This document shows positions 12,801 through 23,243 of a DNA stretch of 64,000 bases, piece after piece (within the stretch, counting starts at the first letter, position 1; the number at the start of each line of letters is the position of its first letter). Source of the DNA: Barthelona sp. PAP020 (Eukaryota; Metamonada: BaSk clade); NCBI GenBank assembly GCA_040182905.1, contig JARQWU010000005.1, positions 62,001 through 126,000 of the forward strand. Direction: 5' to 3'. The position numbers were made by a program, and so were the translations under genes. The notes under the pieces are model-generated. The model made no database searches and was not told where the DNA came from. It worked only from the letters and a program-made list of their open reading frames with translations.

Positions 12801-15567
12801 GTTAGACTTGATTTATGCAAAGTTTGGAAAAAATAATGTGAAAAATTCAAGGGAAAATAATATTTTGTTGAATATTATAGATGAACGTTTAAATATCAAT
12901 GAAACTGCCATATTAAAGGAAAAGAATGAAGATTTAACTGAGATACTGGGTGTGTTTTTTGAAATCTTTGATACAACTGACACTTTGTATAATTTGGTTG
13001 AAAAGGTCAATGAAAAGGTGGTTTACAGTGAGGATAAAGAGATAAATAAAATGTCAAGTGGTAATTTACCGCTAAAACATTCTTTCATAATTCAAATCGA
13101 AAAATTATTGGAAAGATATGTTTTAAGTGACAATTTGATCAAAAATTTCTGTTGTAAAGATTGGGAACAATTTGAAATGGCTATTTATGGAATTACTCAG
13201 ATTGTTCAACCAAAAAATGATGAAAACGTTGAAAATGAATGTATTGAAGATTCTGATGCCTTTGAAAATTTATCAAATGTTGAAAATAATGCAAAAGAAA
13301 AGGATAATGATCGAACCATGAAAGAAACCAATTTAAGAGACATACAAAGGATTGTCAAGAATTATAAGACTATTGATAAAATTGTTGAAGGTTCAGATTG
13401 GTCTTTTGATGATATTGAACATGCTTTACAAATTATTGTAGCAAATAATACCAATTATACTGAATTTAAAGAAGAGCTTGATACAGGAAAGAATGTAATA
13501 AATGCTGTATACGTTAATGATCTAATTGATCTTAAGATTCCTTGGGTCTCAAAACTCAGTCATTATTTAGCTTCATCTTCTTTAGATTTGATTGACAATA
13601 TTCATGAGAATGATAATGATGAAGAAGTAGATGTGGATACTGTTAAAATTAAAGAATTAAAAATCTTGAATGTTTTAGAAGAAATTGAAAAAGCAAGTGG
13701 AGAAGAAAATGAACAAATAAATGTAGCAATGAAAAGTTTGTTCAACAATATATGTACACTTGGAAATACTAATATCCCAATGAATCTAGTTTTAAACCCA
13801 ACCTTTGATAATCTGGATTTAATCAATATTTTGAATGAAACTTTTCCGAACTTCCTCAATTTCATGTTTTCACACATGAAAATAGACGAACAGATAGACG
13901 TTAAATTTAACGATATGAAGGAACGCATTAACGTGATTTTTGATCAAGTTAAGCAGTTGAAGCATAATAATGACCTCATCAATAAGGATGAGGTTAATTA
14001 TTGGAGAACTCGATTTGAAGAGCTACAATCAATCAAATTGATTCAAGATGGATCCATCAAGTCATTAAAGGAACAATTAAGTCTGTCAAAAGAACAAACA
14101 ATTAAATTATTGGAAGGTCAAAAAGTAGTAGATGCTTCAAATTACAAAGAAGAAATTGATGGCGTTTTTCAATGTTTAATTGAAATTTCAGATCAATTAT
14201 CTGACACTTGCATTGATTTTAATACTCGAAAAGATCAGTATCATGCATTGAACGATAAAATTGGTCTTATTCTGTTAGAACAAATTGATGACATTGATGA
14301 TGCACCTGAATTGATTTCTTCTTTCAGTGGGTTTAATTCAGTATTCAATCAACACACAAAGAATCTCTCTTTAATTTTGGATGTGGTCAATTCATTAATC
14401 AATGGAGCAAATTCATTCACTTTAGAAGTGCCTAAACTTAATATTGAGCATAGTATCAACAATGTTGTCATTGATGAGTTGAGAGAAAAATTGGAAAATA
14501 TGACAATGAGATACCAAGCTTTAAGATTACAGATAAGATCATTGGAAAAGAGTAAAGAGACAAAGGAAATTGGTGTACAAATAAAAAGAGGAAAAAGTCC
14601 AAAAAAAATCAAAGAAAAAGAAAAAGAAAAGAAACACACATTCAATCAAAAAGAGAGCAATGAAATCAAAAGTTCAAAATCCACATCAATCCCAAAAATT
14701 GTTCAGAATACTGCAACCACCAAAAATTCAGTATTCAAAGTTCCAAAAACTCCAAAAACTCCAAAAACAGAATCAAAATTGTCGACACCCAAAAATAAAA
14801 TATCAATCAATTCAATTTCAAAAACTTCAAAACATCAAACAAAGTTGGCTGTTATTGAAGGAGATCAAAGGAAGGAGATTGATGTGTCGGAAGTCAAAAA
14901 CTCTGTAAATGTTAAAAATTCAAGGGATGTATTAAATTCTCCTTCAAATTCAGTTTCTTTGGAAGAGATTTCATCTCAATCTGTTGATAATATCTCTCCG
15001 ATGACATCATGGCTTGGTACATCTATCAAAAGCATGACATTTGATTCTTCAGAGACCAACGTGATACCGCAAAAAATTGTTGCAACGAAACATCATGCAA
15101 TTCAAGTTGATTTTGTTTTTGACAATGATGCTGGTAAAAATAAGAAAATATTAGAAGAATTAGTTTCTATTTCAAAACAGTATGCATCTGATGTTTCCCC
15201 ATTGTTACCCACAAGGAAAATTGATGATGATTTACAAAAGAAAAGTGCAAAATCTTTGAAAAAGAATTTTTCAAATTTTAATGAGTTATCTTCAGGTGTT
15301 CAAATCGAGGTTAATGATGCAGAAGATGATGGAAAAGAAATTGTGGTCACAAAATATGCCAAAAAGCAAGTTTCTGCTTTGGTAAAACGATTTGTCCTTG
15401 CTCAACAAATTATCTTAAATTGGAAAATCATTGAAAGTAAAGGCGAAGGAAATAATCCATCCAATAGAATAGTCTTAAGAGCTTTGAAAAAACTTTTAAT
15501 CGAAGATTTATCCAACTTTGAAACTTTATTAGAACAACCTTTCAACATTCATAACAATGCAATTTAA
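6892..15567 (+). CDS. Giant WD40 plus coiled-coil protein (2,891 residues)
   Basis: An N-terminal beta-propeller (about residues 95-400) is visible from WD40-type blades such as GGYDSKLKIWN and GSDQTISIWN, with aromatic and Asp residues at the usual places. After an acidic linker, a long rod begins near residue 625 and continues for about 1,900 residues. It is partly classical coiled coil and partly irregular helix with short Phe/Glu repeats (for example FENFETYETFETF, nt about 12460-12495). A basic, disordered segment with TPK repeats lies near residues 2600-2660, followed by a compact helical end around residue 2820. A second ATG at 6949 may be the real start, because the 19 residues before it are unusually aromatic. 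A propeller at the tip of a long rod suggests a cytoskeletal or tethering role. No known family is recognised. Confidence 0.82.
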   Translation: MKFEFWIFSVYFSNDQNEKMNNLTELDDIDETKSFENENDEIEEPREIDLSFSPIRMNSNGNTSTKVFMKGANDPSRFAGKIIPKKFASNFKTISTNMNVNESVRSMVLCCDNVWCACRSPIIRVFSPVSGLLIKEIKTGLKQLTVVLSSQDNYVWAGLSSGEILIFDGMTFRIKRRLNAHRNNVTSLCVSPIGMFTGGSDFLVRLLPFDKESKVGLSKSLSDSIVSIKYYDPQQFNKIFTPTLIVATINHVKGYQLRKTSDRTPKLKLEQMWNYEHDKGHPACLAIRTLQMKGINDDLKIDVYVGSDTGYITVLNLKTGGVLHTFQAHPGKCCCCIESVATTIWSGGYDSKLKIWNIVDYKLVDVINVHEGWLYSLLKIGKNMWCSGSDQTISIWNIDMARHKKLSKINSDWIVADIDSADFEDISETETESFLSIDSETDFNFNMKEFQKLSTIDKEFFLNTLGNQMKVELILELTSGQENSKELLIKRFREFFETINYKFLNQFPTIENDSNTEINYFKWLNILEENLLSFIDDYLNIQELFANNDNSLNNKNRSKGLKRNLSNEFLNEYKQNVIYNKIVKKNVSFSDINFDELKDENCQDFSSFIQPCTFEQVKALKDDNTTLKGDVDILKKEIEKLKFENENLKLEKDLFLEERHRMFEFEQFVHSLTNNHELSNDNLSNYDDSQSTGSEMLFLENCKTFIETLKDYCDEIVPNIDLSHLKPLDMVKETMDILFDENQELMNDIEDVTDKFNEFKKNNEKELKKIAKELNGIKRNFTNIGQNFDAELENFQETFEQFENDICEIICNNASSTTIVNQNSLKEIKKLKNDLHNVKNSIINLQNQSIEYTMKIVNDTSVNIGKYQLKSLDNSIKYLKNSMELELEGIYNECNGYLQVKSEKISNELKTSKETFNLMKHQILNMELDHDKEMKEIFKQIMKEIVSYQMKHEELSKSYEQEKELTRDLNEQLKKQTERNLFLKEQLNYNADSSAYSRIKLESILMEIEEIRNSLSNCKSAILKTNSENIEYLNVSSESIITKIKNEYNMLLIDIRHVIEDNAVCKSKIEQELNEKDILSLFEDLLIDCERVNCSNNVKFQTIKNSSQIIRKHLNNFKELIVQTPNAQFSVFKEILVDFERKIHSSVNDTVESQHDKIRRELIDFSEYLYQMDEKVKNDLQKFEKFEKFANKYYKYEDVLDKISKFGYSLENLLEFKQMFESFEEYFELFDKDVFKEIVDCGYNLDEMLQVKKKSEKCDCDIMLKVFEGDIDLKELLDVKKELDEHKLTIEEFGEEHKTLEEIKTLYNEEDLLKLKETIIEQKHTLDILPNHDVISSFDFLNHVLEERKDIHLLFGEDYKSVIDYLQELLMFLGYFEEDNQNSNSNDKIRNFFEFKNIFEKNWKNLKERLDVYDRLIKKGGSVDDLSRVNLFGEFGNDDEKIKEWIEIKRIFEKNGIKGRNEIFRLIDVIQVYGINLNAVGDILGGKYSNISEILEDLSLNLKFIFSNRDHSRFENFTEIIEDLQIFNRRFETINKSFDEIEVDEQNLKNIFDLFEKFEFEIENNNVIRSLELFFEDYMVLKLNNSKGNDNSSNNANSPKKLMKSSSKEQYQNQNYSKARRPSEIFNLNIHSRDHDTTLSDLLKLCDCREDEILSHIANLTNLRKKICKSLKCDFEDENEIINEIFRLQLTNERFESISKDLNIDSTRLLSSVRSYQRFIDDINKMINGINKPSLVEINMMTLLSYTRESIELRKKLEDLYNTQDLQQLYMNVDSNSRKIQQVLDKLELSNDIKILPKINELITLEKALIDICFRNDNAVTETQPLIEYFESIVEEYNKLTESFTQLYNILYESFENFETYETFETFSVDQEAIIERVFQYVDIQNRLEWTLNDLFGNDADDSFDKSYNVQENDTMISDFILHKSKEMKQMFDLIGLPNGDFSRLRVFFTQLSTFIDKGDFEKVLEDLRMLDLIYAKFGKNNVKNSRENNILLNIIDERLNINETAILKEKNEDLTEILGVFFEIFDTTDTLYNLVEKVNEKVVYSEDKEINKMSSGNLPLKHSFIIQIEKLLERYVLSDNLIKNFCCKDWEQFEMAIYGITQIVQPKNDENVENECIEDSDAFENLSNVENNAKEKDNDRTMKETNLRDIQRIVKNYKTIDKIVEGSDWSFDDIEHALQIIVANNTNYTEFKEELDTGKNVINAVYVNDLIDLKIPWVSKLSHYLASSSLDLIDNIHENDNDEEVDVDTVKIKELKILNVLEEIEKASGEENEQINVAMKSLFNNICTLGNTNIPMNLVLNPTFDNLDLINILNETFPNFLNFMFSHMKIDEQIDVKFNDMKERINVIFDQVKQLKHNNDLINKDEVNYWRTRFEELQSIKLIQDGSIKSLKEQLSLSKEQTIKLLEGQKVVDASNYKEEIDGVFQCLIEISDQLSDTCIDFNTRKDQYHALNDKIGLILLEQIDDIDDAPELISSFSGFNSVFNQHTKNLSLILDVVNSLINGANSFTLEVPKLNIEHSINNVVIDELREKLENMTMRYQALRLQIRSLEKSKETKEIGVQIKRGKSPKKIKEKEKEKKHTFNQKESNEIKSSKSTSIPKIVQNTATTKNSVFKVPKTPKTPKTESKLSTPKNKISINSISKTSKHQTKLAVIEGDQRKEIDVSEVKNSVNVKNSRDVLNSPSNSVSLEEISSQSVDNISPMTSWLGTSIKSMTFDSSETNVIPQKIVATKHHAIQVDFVFDNDAGKNKKILEELVSISKQYASDVSPLLPTRKIDDDLQKKSAKSLKKNFSNFNELSSGVQIEVNDAEDDGKEIVVTKYAKKQVSALVKRFVLAQQIILNWKIIESKGEGNNPSNRIVLRALKKLLIEDLSNFETLLEQPFNIHNNAI

Positions 15568-16283
15568 TAAAAAAAGAAGGGTTATGTTCATTGTTTATTT
15601 TTGAAGAAAGTACATTATTTGGTGGATGATTTGATTCACATCTATTTTTACAAATAAATTTCTAAACTTTGTTATTAATTAATATGACGACAAAATGCAG
15701 GCTTATTGATATTGTTGGATGAATCTAATCGAATTCTTTTCTCCTTGTCAAAAAAAGAGCTTCAAAAATGATGATCTCATTCGTCTCCTTTTGTTGGAGA
15801 TATACTCCAATGACTTTCAATAAATTCTAACCAAAACATACATACAATGTGTTTTCGAAATAAAACATCACTTTAACTTGTCTGTTTAAGCGATCAGAGT
15901 TTTTTGGAGTTATTTTTTGTGGTTTAAATTTGATTTTTAAAGTTTTTGGGTGATTTATAAGAAGCAATTGAAATTATAAAAGAAACCGAAAGCAATCTTT
16001 AGAAAGCACCAAAGTCAATTTATTTCTTCAAAATTGATGGCTATCAAAAGAACATTCTTTTTACACATGCACTTTGTCAAACAGCCATGGAAAAATAGAT
16101 TAAAACAAAAAAAAATTTTTTACCCACTCATTCATTTATTCAAACTAAACAAAGAAAAAGCAATAAAAACTATTCATTAATAAATATTTACAAATAAAAA
16201 TCATTAAAAATGAAAAAATAAACTGAAACAACTTGGGGCAATGAACAGGATTTTTTTTGAAAGGTTATTTTTAACTTTTTTTT
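15568..16283. other. Intergenic region, 716 bp
   Basis: This AT-rich stretch lies between the giant WD40/coiled-coil gene and the calpain-like gene. It contains A and T runs and stop codons in every frame. I looked for tRNA B-box, snRNA and C/D-box snoRNA features and saw nothing convincing. It presumably holds the upstream gene's 3' end and the downstream promoter. Confidence 0.5.
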
Positions 16284-19200
16284 ATGGGTCGGAATAGTGG
16301 AGTTGATTTATTGATAATATATTCATGTTTAGCGAATATATTAGCCCATTTTATTGCCTATTTAAAGTGTGAAGCTTACTTGCCTCTCTTTCGAAAGACT
16401 TTAACAAAATTTTCCCTTAAACACTTCATATTTTTATTAACTGGTGTTGTAGCTATTGTTTTAGATGTCATTTTTTGTTTCTATACCTTGCCAAGAACAT
16501 ATCGTATTAGTAGTTCCCCTTTTGTACCTTTTATACCTTATGTTGGTTTTATTGGAATTGTTTCAGCTCAAATAATTTTTTATAAGATTATATATTTTTT
16601 GGTTACTCCTTTTGAGCCTCCAAAATTTTTTATGATTTTTTCTTGGGTTTGTGAGTTTTTAGCATGTTTTTCTGTCTTATTATTTGCACATTTTGCAGAA
16701 TCTATTTATATTACCACTACGAATGGATTTGGATTTGCTGCAACTGTTATTTCTTTAAGATTTGCTATTAAATCTATTTTATATCCTTCAATACCATTGC
16801 AAAGGTTTATCAATTGGTTTCGAGGTGAAATTGAAGTTGATGAAAATGGAGTTCAAGCCCCCATTTTCAGTCCAATCAAAGTTTCTTCTTACATTGTACC
16901 ATTGATCATTCCAAATTTGATTGTTATTTTAGATGCAACTGTCTATAATTATTCTGGAATTTTATGTGAAGTCAATGATAGTTTTTCTTTTTTAGGGATT
17001 CTGTTTAGTTGGCTTTTATTTGTACTTCCTTCTATTCTTGTACTTTTTGTGCCCTTTAATAATTTTTTGAGGAATCCTATCTTTTTACAAATTGCTGCTT
17101 GTATTCCTAGATTGGTATTTTATTATTTTAGACCATCAGATCGATTTTCCAATAACTTAGGACATTGTTTTAATGTATCTGTTATTGTTTTCATTGGATA
17201 TATCGTTGTATTTTCCTTTTTATCCAAAAAACACAAGCAAAGTGAAGTTGACTTCTTTTATGAGAGAATTCGTGAATTTCCTGATCCTGATTATTATCCT
17301 GATGCTATATTGAAAAATAAGATATTAAATAATGTATCAACCATTGCTCTTTTAATGATGTTTTTCAATGTATCTTGTCAAATGATATTTTTACCTAAGA
17401 GTGGTTATGATGAAATTTATCATCCTTTAATATTTATCAACAGTATGATGGTGTTTTTAGCAATAGTCTTTGTCATTGCTAGATTATCGATGAATTTTGA
17501 AAGAAAGGATTTGTTAGCATTAGCAACCTATTTTATTGATAAAGATGAAACCAAAGATGAAAAGTTATTGGAAATGATTAAAGATATGAAAGCTGATAAA
17601 TTACCCAAAAAAGTAACAAGAGGAAGTCTTTCATTAATATTATTTGTTGTTATGTTAATTCTTGTTTTTGTAGGTATTGAATTCTCAAATTTTTCAAGAG
17701 AAATCACTCATGATTTGGGTATTGAACCTAAAATTGCTGGAGATGTTTTACCTTTCCCTTTTAAACCTTTTGGTTTTGTCATTGGTATTATCTTCTTGAC
17801 TGCCTTTTTAATATTATACTTTCATGCTGGAGAAGTTGTAGATTTTGTTTACACATCACCTGAGTCAATCATTAATACTCCATTGCACATGATTTATAAA
17901 CATTATATTTTCAAAAGGATTCTCTATTTGATTTTTGTCTATATTTTAGCTATTTATATAGTCATTTGTGGATTGTTTTTACACAATGATGTGGGTCATG
18001 TTGTAGCTATGGTTGGAATTCCAATGCTCATCTGGTTAATTTATATTGCTAATTATATTAAAACAGGTCAAACTTCAATAATTGACGTTGTTGGTTTGTT
18101 TATCATTCCTTTTTCATTATTGATACATTATTTATATGCACATAGTGGAAGGACTGTCTTTTTTAATTATGAATATCTACCTTTGATATTGATCAGTGAT
18201 ATTGTAATGGTATATATATCCACTTATGCTAATTTGAATGTGATTCTAGCAAACAATGGTATGAAAGCTTCAAATATTGTGACTTTCATTTTTTTCCAGG
18301 TTATTTTCTATTTAAGGTTATTGTTTCAAATTACTGTTCAAAATCATATGATTAAAGACAGCTATGTTATTACTTTTTACGTTTTAATTCTTACAACAAC
18401 ACTCTTTCCTTTGGTTGTCATTGTGACCGTAAGTGAACATCTTAAAAAGAATAAAAGTGATAAATTAGCGAAATACTATTTAATTGCTTCAATATTTGTC
18501 ATATATTTTGTAATGGCTCATTATTTGGTTGTTGATCAAGCATTTATGACATACAGTTTTAATATTTTATTGGTGTTTTGCGTTCTAAGTACTTTTATTT
18601 TAAAGATATTAACAGTTCATTTTGGTATCATTTCAGGTTTACCAAATGATAATGCTGATATCTACATTGGAAAGAGATTTCATCCAATTTTAATGGTAAG
18701 TTCAGACGGTAAACATAAAAACATCTCATCTTATGGAGATACATTAATTGTCACTTTATGCTTCTGTGTCATGTTATTTATGTTTTTCTTTATGTTTGAA
18801 CCAAGTAATACATACCTACTTATTGCCATAATTTTAATTATTTTTGGATTGTATTTATTAAGTATGGCTCAAAATTCTACATCTTTTAGGTTGATTGAAA
18901 ACCTTGGTTTGTTTGATTCCAATGCAATTGAAGGTGTTTTTAATAATGTAGAAGCTAAATACAAAAAGAAAAATAAAAGAGTTCTTAACAGTGAAACAGG
19001 TAGTTATTTAGGTACTGCTACTGGTAGTCATAGCAATACTCATAGTGTTGCCAATAGTTATACTGGTAGTGTACATAGTTATCATAGCAATAGTGAATCA
19101 GCTTTATCTATGTCTGTTAAGGAGTCAGGTTTTACTAAAAGTAATATGAGTGGAAGTATTTTAAGTGCTCAAAGTGGTATAAGCAGTCATGGTGGAGTTT

Positions 19201-19797
19201 TTGGTTCACATATTATGAGTTGTATTGCAGAATATGAGAGTTTGAAAGCACAATTGCATAATTCTACCAAAAGTAGTTCTGATCCTGCATATATTAAGGA
19301 TGAAAAGAAGAATGAAGAAGATATTGACAAAATTGATACTGATTCTGAAGATGATATCTGGTTTGATCATAAAGTTGAGACAAAAAAACACACTACTTTG
19401 GATATTGTGCAACTCACTAATAAGTTGATGAAATTAGAAAAGAAGATTAGAAGTTTGTTACTTAATCAAAGCATCATGGAAGGAGAATTATTTTTGGGTG
19501 TCATGAGTGCTGCAGAGTCAATTAGAAAGACCAGAGAATATACTATCAAAAAGTGGAAGGATTCTTTCTTCCCTGGATTCAGCATGGATTTGGTTAAAGA
19601 TAATGAATCTTATAAAGACAAAATTTTACACCAATTCCATGATTATTTAATTCAAGAAGAAGAAAAGTTAAATCGATTGAAAAATCTTCAAGAAAGTGCT
19701 CAAAATGATGAATTAATCATTGTTGAAGATGATGAGGAGGATGAAGATGAAGAAGAACTCGAAAAACCTTCAATCAATAATTTATTGTTAGATAATG

Positions 19798-19850
<53 letters not shown>

Positions 19851-21872
19851 GATGATGAAAATGTGAACACTCATTCAGACGTTGAGAATTATGATGAAAA
19901 CATGAGAATAAATAATCCTGTTTCCAACGAGATAGAAGTGCTTCAAACAAAAGATTTTGAAAGTGATACCAATATGGTTCATGAGGCTGATGTTGAGCAT
20001 ATGAATCGTGTTGTGGAAGAATTGAAACCAAATTTGGAAGATCCGAATGCTATTTTAACGCCTTCACAATCAAGAAGTGGAACACCTACCTTGCCCTGTA
20101 ACAATAATGTTAATGAATCAGTAGAAGATTTTGTTTCTCCTATTCCTAACAACAAAAAGAATAAAAAGAATAAGAAGAATGACAAAGATTTAAAAAAATT
20201 TAAAAAAGAATTGAAGAAATTTTTGCAAAAATTCACCAAATACATTGAAATCATTGATAAGATGAGAGAAGTTTTAGCTGGTGCATCATCTGAAGTTTTC
20301 ACTGCAAATATTGATAGCTTCTTAGCAATCGATATAAAATATGATGAACTGATTGAATTGATTTCTATAAATATCAATTCAGATACAGCTGATTCTAACG
20401 TTTTAGAAATGGTTGAAGAATCCTATGATAATATCAAAGATCAATTGAAATCGATGAGAAATACTTTTAAAAAGATTAAATCCATAGATGATGAAGGAAG
20501 ATTAACTAAAAGCACATTGAAATATATGAAAATTATAAAGAAGTCCAGAGTTAACAATGAGATATATGTTGATCCTAAGTTTAATGAACCTGAAAAGGTT
20601 TTAGGAAATAAATTTAATCAAAATAATCTTCAATTGACACCAATTGGCAACTTGGTTCCCAATTGGAATCCAATGCAAATGAAGGGTAATTATATTCCTG
20701 GTTTTATTTCAACTTCTGTTTTGACGTACTTATTTACTATTGAAAACAATTGTTTGGATGGAACCATTTGTAGATTTGATAAGGAAGCTGGTGTTTTATT
20801 AGTAAGATACTTCCTTAATGATCAAGATGAATATATGATTCTAGACAGTTCTTTGCCTAGTTTTGGATTAGGCTTGGCCTTTTCTAGGTCTTCCAATGCT
20901 CAATCTCTCATGATTTCTTTTGTTGAGAAAATGTTAGCAAAGATATGTGGAAGTTATAGCAACATTGAAGACAAATTTATCAATCCAAAGAATATTAAGA
21001 TGGTTACAGGTATGTATTCTCAATATTGGATTCCTGCTTTGTTAAATTCTTCAGATATTGGTCAATGTTTTAACACTATGGACAAGAATTGTAAACTTAA
21101 AGATTATGGCACTTTGGTTTCTACCGAAAAGGATGTTGATAACGAATATACCAGTCTTGGTTTACCCGTTGATCACATATTTAATGTTTTAGCTACATTT
21201 GAAACTGTTTTACATGGATCGAGAAGCAGATTCATTTATGTGGTTTCTTCTAATCCCTCACAATTAGAAGATAATTATATTGACAAATTCAAAGGTACTT
21301 ATTGTAAGACCTCATTGAAATGGACCAGAAGATTAAAGGTTCAAACAGATGCAGTCATTAAAGATTTCGATAGGGAAGGGTTTTGGATAACGATGGAAGA
21401 ATTTTCAGATCAGTTTAATCTTGTGATAACTTACGCAAACTTACCCAAATTCAATAAAGCTATTAGTTTTGGATCTATAAGAGATAATCACGCTCAAGTA
21501 TTTGATCAAAATAGTGTAGCTCTTCATTTGGCACCACAACATACTCTCACTTTTGAAAATGTTTTGACCGAAGCGAATGAAATTGAAATTTTCATTGAAT
21601 TGACTCAATTGGATAAGACTGCCATTCCAATCATCATTGGATTATGGCAACATATCAACAGTCCTGTGACTAATGTTAATGGATTTGATTTTATTGGTAA
21701 TCCAGTTCAAGCTAATGAAAAAAGTACAAAATTCAGCATGTATGTTCCTGTGTCTGACAATTATTTGTTCTCGATTGTTCCATTTTTGGAACAAGAAGGA
21801 TTTACTGGTGATTATGTCATCAAAGTCTTTAGTTCGAACTGTAAAATTTCAATTCAATTGGCAAATCCTTAA
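16284..21872 (+). CDS. DEK1/TML-type membrane calpain homologue lacking the catalytic cysteine
   Basis: Residues 1 to about 865 hold roughly twenty or more hydrophobic membrane spans. A cytosolic part follows: a Ser/Thr/Gly-rich stretch (about 900-975), acidic and basic linkers, a run of 16 Asp near residue 1175, and a C-terminal calpain module. That module is recognised from the protease core (about 1455-1700, with ICGSYSNIED like the family's GSYEAL), the FWITMEEF strand of the core's end, and a C2-like domain (about 1720-1862). Order and size match plant DEK1 and other TML calpains. At the place of the family's QGxxGDCW motif the protein reads KGNYIPGF, so Gly1473 replaces the nucleophile Cys. 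His1631 (VDHIFNV) and Asn1657 (SSNPS) seem to remain. The protein is therefore probably a membrane-bound pseudoprotease or sensor. The alignment is by eye. Confidence 0.8.
19800..19847 (+). repeat. GAT microsatellite inside the calpain-like gene
   Basis: About 16 perfect tandem copies of GAT encode a run of Asp residues in the cytosolic linker of the calpain-like protein, followed by an acidic GAA/GAT mix. Such a trinucleotide run changes length easily without breaking the frame. The antisense frame reads as a poly-His ORF, which is an artefact of the repeat. Confidence 0.9.
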
Positions 21873-21925
21873 TTTGTCAAAAAAAAAATAAACATTTAAT
21901 TTATTGTTTTTTTGTTGACCATTTT

Positions 21926-22933
21926 TCATTCATTTGCTGATTTAGAAAAAAAATATGTCTCATTCTGTTTTTCTACTTCAACATTGAAATCAAACATTTT
22001 CAAAATATGAATATTGGTTTCAGTGTGTGAAGACAAACAATTTGAAGTAAATTGTCCCCCAAATAAACATAGTGGTATAAGTAATTGGTCCTCAAGATGT
22101 TCATCAGCGTAACCGAGTTGATCAACACTTAAGTGTTTTTCCTTCAAGTGCTCAATAGTTGTTTCAAAATTATCCCGCTTCTTTGGATAAACAAAAGCAA
22201 ATTCTGAATGAGTAGAATATACAGCTACTTTTGCTGGAATAATTGTGGAAATACGAGAAGGAACTTGTACCACTTCAATACGATCCGATGATACTTCTTT
22301 CTCAATTAAATCCTTGAACATATTGATTGCTGCATCACTTTTCTTTGAACATAAAAGAAGAGTATATGAATCAACTAAGGTCTTTTTTTCAATACAATTT
22401 AAAGGCCTGACTGAAGATATTAATGCAGGAATATGCATCTTGATAAGTCCTCCACCCACAGGAAAAAAACCATATTTCTCTATTTCAAGATCAACACCAA
22501 TTCCCAAAGAATGCAAATGAGGTAACCAATTAAATTTCAAATCATGATATGAAGGGGCAAAAGATGCATGTGTACCACCGCTGATTGTAATTGAAGAAGG
22601 CTTATTTTGTAAAATCAAAGGGTAAACAATGGTATGAATCACCAACGCAGTGCTTCCAGCAGTTTCTATCCGAAAGTTATAATCTCCAGGACAAATTTCA
22701 TTGGGATAAAAAGTTAGCGTTGTGGAACCTAAAAATGCATTCTCGACAGTTCCATTAGATATTTCAACAGCAGCATTTACACAAATTAAATGCTGTGCCG
22801 CTAAACCAGGTTTTGGTCTGTTGTAACGAATGTTTTGTAAATGGATTGGTGTTTGAGTAATTAGACTGAAACACAATGCCGTTCGAATAATTTGTCCTCC
22901 TCCCTCACCGACGGAACAATCAATAGATATCAT
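21926..22933 (-). CDS. rtcA: RNA 3'-terminal phosphate cyclase (RtcA type)
   Basis: The 335-residue protein has the usual RtcA length and layout. It opens with the family strand and glycine loop (SVGEGGGQIIRTAL), carries the GGTHA segment near residue 120 and the FPVGGGLI signature near 157-164, and ends with SHTETNIH, whose His303 corresponds to the AMP-accepting catalytic His. The enzyme converts a 3'-phosphate on RNA to a 2',3'-cyclic phosphate using ATP through a protein-adenylate intermediate. Retention of this His favours RtcA over the non-catalytic ribosome-biogenesis relative Rcl1. Its 3' end faces the calpain-like gene (53 bp apart), and it is divergent from eEF1B-gamma with 310 bp between start codons. 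Possible roles are RNA repair or tRNA processing. Confidence 0.93.
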   Translation of the reverse strand: MISIDCSVGEGGGQIIRTALCFSLITQTPIHLQNIRYNRPKPGLAAQHLICVNAAVEISNGTVENAFLGSTTLTFYPNEICPGDYNFRIETAGSTALVIHTIVYPLILQNKPSSITISGGTHASFAPSYHDLKFNWLPHLHSLGIGVDLEIEKYGFFPVGGGLIKMHIPALISSVRPLNCIEKKTLVDSYTLLLCSKKSDAAINMFKDLIEKEVSSDRIEVVQVPSRISTIIPAKVAVYSTHSEFAFVYPKKRDNFETTIEHLKEKHLSVDQLGYADEHLEDQLLIPLCLFGGQFTSNCLSSHTETNIHILKMFDFNVEVEKQNETYFFSKSANE

Positions 22934-23243
22934 TAATGATATTTCTCAATATGTCATGCCAAATTGAGAAAATAGTGGCAGTGCTAATCATTTCTTAAAA
23001 AGGACCTTTGATAGAATAAACTTAATATTTATTTTCAACAATATATAGAATAAAATAAACGTTTCTTCAAAAATATTTGGATTGCTTTTTTTTTCCACTT
23101 TTTTCAGAAAGAAAACAATATTGATTGAAATATAACAATGAAAAACAATCTCAGGAAATGTGAAATTAAATCATTGCTACAAAATTTTGGGAAAAAAAAG
23201 ATAAAAAAATTGTGAAACTTTTGTTTTCTTAAACACTTTTATT
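22934..23243. promoter_or_regulatory. Divergent intergenic region of rtcA and eEF1B-gamma
   Basis: These 310 bp separate the start codons of two divergent genes and must contain both promoters unless transcription starts further away. The stretch is rich in A and T runs, with long A/T tracts close to the eEF1B-gamma start. No individual element can be named with confidence. A start-site element such as the Trichomonas initiator is not obvious here. Confidence 0.4.

Noticed and set aside
15568-16283. C/D-box snoRNA suggested by ATGATGA near 15769
   Set aside because: No matching D box at a suitable distance and no terminal stem could be found.
19774-20031. Minus-strand ORF rich in His
   Set aside because: It is the antisense translation of the GAT/Asp run inside the calpain-like gene and has no independent coding signal.
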